From assembly GCF_025770735.1 (NCBI RefSeq), contig NZ_JAODPB010000007.1, forward strand, positions 1-64,000: DNA of 64,000 bases, read 5' to 3'. The stretch is from Shouchella tritolerans (GTDB lineage Bacteria > Bacillota > Bacilli > Bacillales > Bacillaceae_D). Of this stretch, positions 8,916 to 17,900 are shown in pieces. The notes below the pieces were generated by a model, which saw only the letters and a program-made list of their open reading frames with translations, was not told where the DNA came from and did no database searches. Position 1 is the first letter of the stretch, and the number at the start of each line of letters is the position of its first letter. The position numbers and the translations under genes were made by a program.

Positions 8916-11900
8916 TTATGCTGCCTTTTTCCTTCTAACGAACCATAGAATCGCTCCAAGAACAAGTAAACTTGCACCAATGAGAAGCAAAGTGTACGTG
9001 CTTGTCGCTGTTTTCGGCAGCTTGGTTCCATCTGACGGCGACTTGTCGCCTGGCGTCGCGTCCCCTTTGTCTTGAGGCTCGCCGCTACCAACTTTGCCTG
9101 GAGGAACTTGAGGTTTATCCGTTCCGTCATTTCCTGGTTTTGGCTCTTCTGGCTTATCGCCAGGAGTTGGGTCTACTGGATCCTCTTTGTCATCTCCATC
9201 ATCAGGTGTTGGTGGTGTTGGTGGTTCGTTAATCTCAATTTCTGCTTCAGGCTTGTCTGGATCATCAATGTTGCCGCCATTTACAGTTGCAACGTTTTTA
9301 ATCGACGTTCCAGACTCGATTGTCGCTTCAAATGTGACCGTGCGCCACTCGGTGTCTGTCACATTGCCGAATGTGGCTGTAACGGTACCATCTTCAAAGC
9401 TGCCTTCGCCGCCTTCGCTTACTTTCAGACTGCCTTCTACGAATGCTAAGCCTTCTGGCAGTTGGTCGATGATCGTTAAGTCTTCTACGGCACTGTCTTC
9501 AACCGTATTGCGTGCTTCGATCGTGTACACAACGGTGTCGCCAACTTCATAGCCGTCTTTGCTTTCGTCAGCGTTTTTCGCTGATTTTTTCGATTCAAGC
9601 TTCGGTTGTTTTGGATCAACGTCGACTTCTTGTTCTGGCTTGTCTGGATCGTCAATGTTGCCTCCGTCTACTGTGGCAACGTTCTTGACTGTTTTGTTCG
9701 CAAAGCCTGGCTCGATTGTCGCTTCAAATGTGACCGTGCGCCACTCGGTATCTGGTACATTTCCGAATGTGGCTGTTACCGTTCCGTCTTCGAAGCTGCC
9801 TTCGCCGCCTTCGCTTACTTTCAGACTGCCTTCTACGAATGCTAAGCCTTCTGGAAGCTGGTCAGTGATGCGTAAGTCTTCGACTAAGCTGTCTTCGATC
9901 GTGTTGCGTGTTTCGATCGTGTACACAACCGTGTCGCCGACTTCATAGCCGTCTTTGTTTTCGTCAGCGTTTTTCGCTGATTTTTTCGATTCGAGCTTCG
10001 GTTGTTTTGGATCAACAACAATTTCCGTGTCTGGTTCTCCTGGTATGCCGATGTTCGGCACTTCGATGACAGCAACGTTTCTAATTGTCTCTTCTGCATA
10101 ACCAGCGTTGATCGTTGCTTCAAATGTGATGGTGCGCCATTCGGTGTCTTTAACTTCACCGAACTCAGCCGTTACTTTTCCGTCTTCATAGCTTCCTTTG
10201 CCGCCATGACTTGCTTCGAGGCTGCCTTCGACAAACGTCAATCCTTCTGGAAGTTCGTCTGTGAATGTCATGTTGTCCAGCAAGCTATCAGAGACCGTGT
10301 TGCGAGCACGGATCGTATATACGACCGTATCTCCTGCTTCATAACGGTCTTTCGCCTCATCTGCATTTTTAGCCGTTTTCTCATACTCTAGTTTCGGCTC
10401 ACGTGGGTAAACTTTGACTTCTTCACGTGGCTCATCTGGCTCATCGATATTGTCGCCATCAACGACTGCGACGTTTTCAATGTCCTTGCCTGCTTGGCCT
10501 TCAGAAACAATAACGTGGAACTCGACTGTATGCCATTCTGTGTCGGTGACATTGCCAAAGCTAGCAAACACTTCGCCATCGACTACGTGGCCTTTATCGT
10601 CATCGTTCTCATCGGTGACGGCTTCGCCATTGACTTTCAACGTGCCTGGCACATACTCTAAGCCAGCTGGGATCGCATCGCGGATGGTCAAGTTGGCTAG
10701 CAAGCTGTCTTCGACTGTGTTGCGTGTTTGAATCGTATACACGAGCGTGTCGCCGACTTCTGGGTTGTCGGCATCGGTGTTGCCGTCTGCTTTTTCAAGC
10801 AGTTTTGCCGATTTTTCGGATTCCGTTTTTGGATCTTTCGGATCGACAACAATTTCTGTGTCTGGCTCATCTGGCTTTTCAAGGTTTGGTACTTCGACGA
10901 CAGCAACGTTTTTAATCTTCTCGCCTGAATAGCCAGAGTCGATTGTTGCTTCAAACGTGACCGTACGCCATTCGGTGTCTTTGACTTCACCAAATTCAGC
11001 TGTTACGGTTCCGTCTTTGTAGTTGCCTGTACCGCCATCACTTACTTTCAAGCTGCCTTCGACAAACGTCAGCCCTTCTGGAAGGACGTCTGTGATTTTT
11101 AAGTTTTCGAGCAAGCTATCAGAGACGCTGTTGCGGGATTCAATCGTATACACAACCGTGTCGCCGACTTCATAGTGTTCTTTGTTGTCATCGGCATTTT
11201 TCGCTGATTTTTTCGATTCAAGCTTTGGCTCACGTGGGTAAACTTTGACTTCTTCACGTGGCTCGTCTGGCTCGTCGATATTGTCGCCATCAACGACTGC
11301 GACGTTTTCAATGTCCTTGCCTGCTTGGCCTTCAGAAACGATGACGTGGAATTCGACTGTACGCCATTCTGTATCTGTAACATCACCAAAGCTAGCAAAC
11401 ACTTCGCCATCGACTACGTGGCCTTGATCGGAATCATCTTCATCTGTGACCGCCTCGCCATTGACTTTCAACGTGCCTGACACGTATTCCAATCCTTCTG
11501 GAATTACATCGCGGATTGTCAAGTTCGCGATCAAGCTGTCTTCGATCGTGTTTCGTGTTTGAATCGTATACTTGAGCGTGTCACCGACTTCTGGGTTGTC
11601 GGCATCGGTGTTGCCGTCTGCTTTTTCAAGCAGCTCTGCCGATTTTTCCGATTCGGTTTTTGGCTGTTTCGGATCAACGTCGACGTCGGTTTCTGGCTCA
11701 TCTGGTTCGTCGATGTTGCCGCCGCCTACTGTTGCGACGTTTTTAATCGTTTTGTTAATGAAACCTGATTCGATTTTTGCTTCAAATGTCACTGTACGCC
11801 ATTCGGTGTCTGTGACATCGCCGAATTCTCCTGTGACAGTGCCGTCTTCGTAGTTGCCTGTGCCGCCATCACTTACTTGGAGGCTGCCTTCTACAAATGC

Positions 11901-14900
11901 CAGACCTTCTGGGAGCTTGTCGGTAATGCGTAAGTCTTCAACTAGGCTATCGGAAACCGTGTTACGCGTTTCAATCGTATACACGACCGTGTCGCCGACT
12001 TCATAGCCGTCTTTGCTTTCGTCAGCGTTTTTCGCTGATTTTTTCGATTCAAGCTTCGGCTCTTTTGGATCAACATCAACTTCTGTTTCTGGCTCATCTG
12101 GTTCGTCGATGTTGCCGCCGCCTACTGTTGCGACGTTTTTAATCGTTTTGTTAATGAAACCTGATTCGATTTTTGCTTCAAATGTCACTGTACGCCATTC
12201 GGTGTCTGTGACATCGCCGAATTCTCCTGTGACAGTGCCGTCTTCGTAGTTGCCTGTGCCGCCATCACTTACTTGGAGGCTGCCTTCTACAAATGCCAGA
12301 CCTTCTGGGAGCTTGTCGGTAATGCGTAAGTCTTCAACTAGGCTATCGGAAACCGTGTTACGCGTTTCAATCGTATACACGACCGTGTCGCCGACTTCAT
12401 AGCCGTCTTTGCTTTCGTCAGCGTTTTTCGCTGATTTTTTCGATTCAAGCTTTGGCTCTTTCGGATCAACATCAACTTCCGTTTCTGGCTCATCTGGTTC
12501 ATCGATGTTGCCGCCGCCTACTGTTGCGACGTTTTTAATCTTTTTGTTGATGAAACCTGATTCGATTTTTGCTTCAAATGTCACTGTACGCCATTCGGTG
12601 TCTGTGACATCGCCGAATTCTCCTGTGACAGTGCCATCTTCGTAGTTGCCTGTGCCGCCATCACTTACTTGGAGGCTGCCTTCTACGAATGCTAAGCCTT
12701 CTGGGAGCTTGTCGGTAATGCGTAAGTCTTCAACTACGCTATCGGAAACCGTGTTACGCGTTTCAATCGTATACACGACCGTGTCACCGACTTCATAGCC
12801 GTTTTTGCTTTCATCAGCGTTTTTCGCTGATTTCTTCGATTCAAGCTTTGGCTCACGTGGGTAGACTTTGACTTCTTCACGTGGCTCGTCTGGCTCGTCG
12901 AGATTGTCGCCGTCAACGACTGCGACGTTTTCAATGTCGTTGCCAGCCTGCCCTTCCGAAACGATGACTTGGAATTCCAGTGTATGCCATTCGGTGTTGG
13001 TTACGTCACCGAAGGAACCGAACACTTCGCCATCGACTACGTGGCCTTCGTCGTCATCTTTTTCGTCAGTAACCGCTTCGCCATTGACTTTCAGCGTGCC
13101 TGGCACGTATTCCAATCCTTCTGGAATCGCATCGCGGATGGTCAAATTCGTGATCAAGCTGTCTTCGATCGTGTTCCGTGTTTGAATCGTATACTTGAGT
13201 GTGTCCCCCACTTCTGGGTTGTCGGCATCGGTGTTGCCGTCTGCTTTTTCAAGCAGTTCTGCCGATTTTTCTGATTCCGTTTTCGGCTGTTTCGGATCGA
13301 CATCGATTTCCGTTTCTGGCTCATCTGGGATTTCGATATTTGGCACTTCGACGAGAGCAACGTTTTTAATCTTCTCGCCTGAATAGCCAGCGTTGATCGT
13401 TGCTTCGAACGTAACCGTACGCCATTCGGTGTCTGTGACTTCGCCGAATTCAGCGGTTACTTTTCCGTCTTCGTAATTTCCTGTGCCGCCATCACTTGCT
13501 TTCAAGCTGCCTTCGACAAACGTCAACCCTTCTGGAAGGACGTCTGTGATTTTTAAGTTTTCAAGCAAGCTATCAGAGACGGTGTTGCGTGCTTCGATCG
13601 TGTACACAACTGTGTCGCCGACTTCATAGTGTTCTTTGCTGTCATCGGCATTCTTCGCTGATTTTTTCGATTCAGTCTTTGGCTCACGTGGATAGACTTT
13701 CACTTCTTCACGTGGCTCGTCTGGCTCGTCGAGATTGTCGCCATCAACGACTGCAACGTTTTCAATGTCGTTGCCAGCCTGCCCTTCCGAAACGATGACT
13801 TGGAATTCCAGTGTATGCCATTCGGTGTTGGTTACGTCACCGAAGGAACCAAACACTTCGCCATCGACTACGTGGCCTTCGTCGTCATCTTTTTCATCAG
13901 TAACTGCTTCGCCATTGACTTTCAACGTGCCTGACACGTATTCCAAGCCTTCTGGAATCGCATCACGGATGGTCAAATTCGTAATCAAGCTATTTTCGAC
14001 CGTGTTCCGTGTTTGAATCGTATACTTAAGCGTGTCGCCGACTTCTGGGTTGTCAGCATCGGTGTTGCCGTCTGCTTTTTCAAGCAGCTCTGCTGATTTT
14101 TCCGATTCCGTTTTCGGCGCGTTGTATTGAACCGGTGTTTCGACTTCATTGGTCTCTGTGGAGCCGTCTTCATCGGTCAACAAGTTTTTATAACCGACAG
14201 TCGCTTTGTTTACGATAGGCTCCCCGCCGTTGTCCGATATCGTTTTCACTTTAAACTGAACCGTGACGCCATCAGGCAACTCGGTCGTATTCGGTAAATC
14301 ACCCAGGTTGATAATGACTTTGTCGCCATCAAAATGGCCAGCATCGTCACCGTCTGCATCGGTTAAATCGCCTGCTTTTGGTCCAGTAAGGATTTTGATC
14401 GAACCTGGTACATATTCAGTTCCTTCAGGGATCGCATCTTCAAAGACCGTATTAGCTGCAACGTCGCCACCATTGTTTTTAATCGTGACTTCATAGGTTA
14501 GCTCATCGCCAACAGCGACTTCTCCTTCAGGAGAAACGGATTTTTCCGCAACGACGCATGGTTCGGTTCCGAGGAAGATTTCGTCTAAGACATTACCCTG
14601 GTTTTGAGCTCCAGTAGCAGACGAAACGGCTTCAAAACCAAAGCGTGTGATGGTTTGACCAGCAGGAACCTTATAGGTGCCTGAATAATATTGCCATCCA
14701 TTATTATCGGTTGTAATCGTCTCAATAGTTGGTAGGTCACTTGGAGCAGTGGTGTTCGGGCCAATTTTTACAGCCATCGTGTCCGAACCAGCTACACCTC
14801 TATGGGCTAAACGCCAATAAATCGTTTGCCCTGGTGTTGTTTCAACATCTTGGTATAGTTGTGCAAATTCTTTTGAATTTAACTCTGCAAATTGTTGACC

Positions 14901-17900
14901 ATGAGCTGGATCAAATGCCCATGCTAATTGGCCATGACCTGGTGGATAGTTGGCTCTCGCATCATCTGCTAAACTTTTATTCATAATCTCAAGTAAACCA
15001 GTAGAATCCGTTGTTTGCCATCCTGGAACAAACTCCTGTTTAATTTCAAACCATGGATGGTTAGCATATCTTACATGGTTTGAATCATCAGGAGAATAGA
15101 GCGGCTCCTCAAAACTACCGTTAATCAAGGCAACTGGCCGTGCACACGCATCAATGTCTTCTCTTTCAATGATGTCATTCGAGACTTCGTTCGTCTCCGT
15201 TGTGCCATCTTCATCGGTCAACAAGTTTTTGTAGCCTACTGTTGCTTTGTTCACTACGGACTCACCGACGTGGCTGGACAACGCTTTGACTTTAAACTGG
15301 ACAGTGATGCCGTCTTCTAACTCAGTCGTATTTGGCACATCGCCAATGTTGATAATGACTTTGTCGCCATCAAAATGGCCAGCGTCATCATCGTTCTCAT
15401 CGGTTAAATCACCTGCATTTGGTCCGTTGACGATTTTCATTGATTCTGGAACGTATTCTGTGCCCTCAGGAATCGCATCTTCAATGACCGTGTCCGCGGC
15501 AACATCTCCACCGTTGTTTTTAACCGTGACTTCATATGTCAGTTCATCACCTTCAAAAACCTCTCCTTCAGGAGAAACGGATTTTTCAGCAACGACGCAC
15601 GGTTCTGTACCTAGGAAGATGTCGTCTAAAATATTACCAGCATAAGGGTCTTTTTCATCCGTAGATTCAAAAGCAAAACGTGTCGTCGTTTGTCCAGCTG
15701 GCACTGTATACGTCCCTGAATATATTTTCCATTCATCAGGGCCCGTTTCTAAAGATGCTTCAAGGGAAAGTTGTTCAAAAGGTAAGTCTGGAGACCCAAT
15801 CCTCACTTCCGCCGTATCGACGTCAGCCCCTCCTTGATGAGATAAACGCCAATAAATCGTTTGGCCTGGGGTGGTTTTGACATCTTGATATAATGTGCTA
15901 GCCTCATTTGCATTCAATTCAGCCACTTGCTTGCCGTCAGGAACGCCACCTTTTATGCCTTTAAACCTATGATTAGCTACACTTTCATCCCATAATTCTA
16001 TCAAACCATCGCTAGCGGTAGTGTTCCAACCTGGGACTACGTCTTGAGGAAAGAGGGCATAGACATAATTGTCTTGTTCTATACTATATTCACTTCCAAC
16101 TACAACCGGTTCCTCAAAACTACCATTCACTAATGCTACCGGGCTCGCACAAGCATCAATGTCTTCGCCTTCGACAACCTCATTCGAGACTTCGTTCGTC
16201 TCCGTTGTGCCATCTTCGTCCGTCAACAAGTTTTTGTAGCCTACGGTTGCTTTGTTCACAACCGTCTCGCCGACGTGGCTGGACAACGCTTTGACTTTAA
16301 ACTGAACGGTGATTCCCTCTTCTAACTCAGTCGCATTTGGCACTTCACCAATGTTGATAATGACTTTATCGCCGTCAAAATGGCCGGCGTCATCATCGTT
16401 CTCATCAGTCAAATCGCCTTTTTTTGGGCCGTTCAAAATTTTCATTGATCCTGGAACAAACTCTGTCCCTTCCGGAATCGCATCTTCAATGACCGTATTG
16501 GCCGCAACATCGCCACCGTTGTTTTTAACGGTAACTTCATATGTCAGTTCATCGCCTTCAAAAACCTCTCCTTCAGGAGAAACGGATTTTTCGGCAACAA
16601 CGCACGGTTCGGTTCCGAGGAAGATGTCGTCTAAGAAGTTTCCTGCTGCAGGATTTCCACCAGCGGAAGAAACAGCTTCGAATCCAAAGCGTGTCACCGT
16701 TTGGTCTGCTGGAACAGTGTACGTTCCTGAATAGTATTTCCACTCATCTTTGCCTGTGGTAATCGTCTCAATCGTCGGTAAATCTTTTGGAGCGACATCG
16801 GCTGAACCAATTTTTACAACCATTGTGTCATCGCCAAGTCTACCTTTATGAGCCAAGCGCCAATGAATGACTTGACCTGGTGTCGTCTCCACATCTTGAT
16901 ACAGCTGAGCAGGTTCTTTACTATTCAGTTCTGCCATTTGCTGCCCGTGGGGCACCTCATTTTTGAGACCTTGTTGATCCTGAGGCGAACCAGGAGCAAT
17001 TCGATCCATTAACGATTTGTTGAAGATTTCCAGTACCTTATATGAATCTGTTGTTTGCCATCCAGGAACTAGTTCCTGATCAATGGTAAAGTAACCAGGT
17101 CCTGTAGCATAATCTGAAGAATACGGTGGCTCTTCAAAACTACCATTCACCAATGCGACAGGGTTCGCGCAAGCATCGATGTCTTCACCTTCGACAATCT
17201 CATTCGTGACTTCATTCGTCTCCGTCGTTTTGTCTTCGTCCGTCAACAAGTTTTTGTAGCCTACTGTTGCTTTGTTCACTACAGACTCGCCGACATGGCT
17301 GGACAACGCTTTGACTTTAAACTGGACGGTAATTCCATCAGCTAACTCAGTCGTGTTTGGCACATCGCCAATGTTGATCATGACTTTGTCGCTGTCAAAA
17401 TGGCCAGCGTCATCATCGTTCTCATCGGTTAAATCGCCTGCATTTGGTCCGTTGACGATTTTCATTGAATTAGGAACATATTCCGTGCCTTCTGGGATAA
17501 CGTCTTCAATCACCGTATCTCCCGCAACGTCGCCACCGTTGTTTTTAACGGTAACTTCATAAGTGAGTTCGTCGCCTTCAAATACCTCTCCTTCTGGAGA
17601 AACGGATTTTTCCGCAACGACACACGGCTCGGTTCCAAGGAAGATGTCGTCTAAAGCATTCCCAAAATTCAGTTGACCGCCAGCCGAAGAAACAGCTTTA
17701 AATCCAAAAAGAGTTTTCGTTTGTCCAGCGGGAACCACATATTCGCCATAATGATAGCCCCATTGAGCGCGATCATCGGTTAAATGCTCGTTTCCATCTC
17801 TATCTGTTGTGATAGGCGTATTCTCAGGGTTGTCTGTAACTGGCCCAATATGAACGGACATAGTATCCGGACCATTTCTTCCCCGATGAGCTAGCCGCCA

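Noticed and set aside
9559-12645. Many Ser/Thr- or Phe-rich open frames on the plus strand across the adhesin repeats, recurring at 396-bp spacing
   Set aside because: They are antisense shadows of the repeats: same period, no ribosome binding sites, low-complexity composition and no recognisable domain.
8916-14120. Regular repeats that could suggest a CRISPR array
   Set aside because: Units are 396-430 bp, fully coding and in frame; there are no short repeats with unique spacers and no cas genes.
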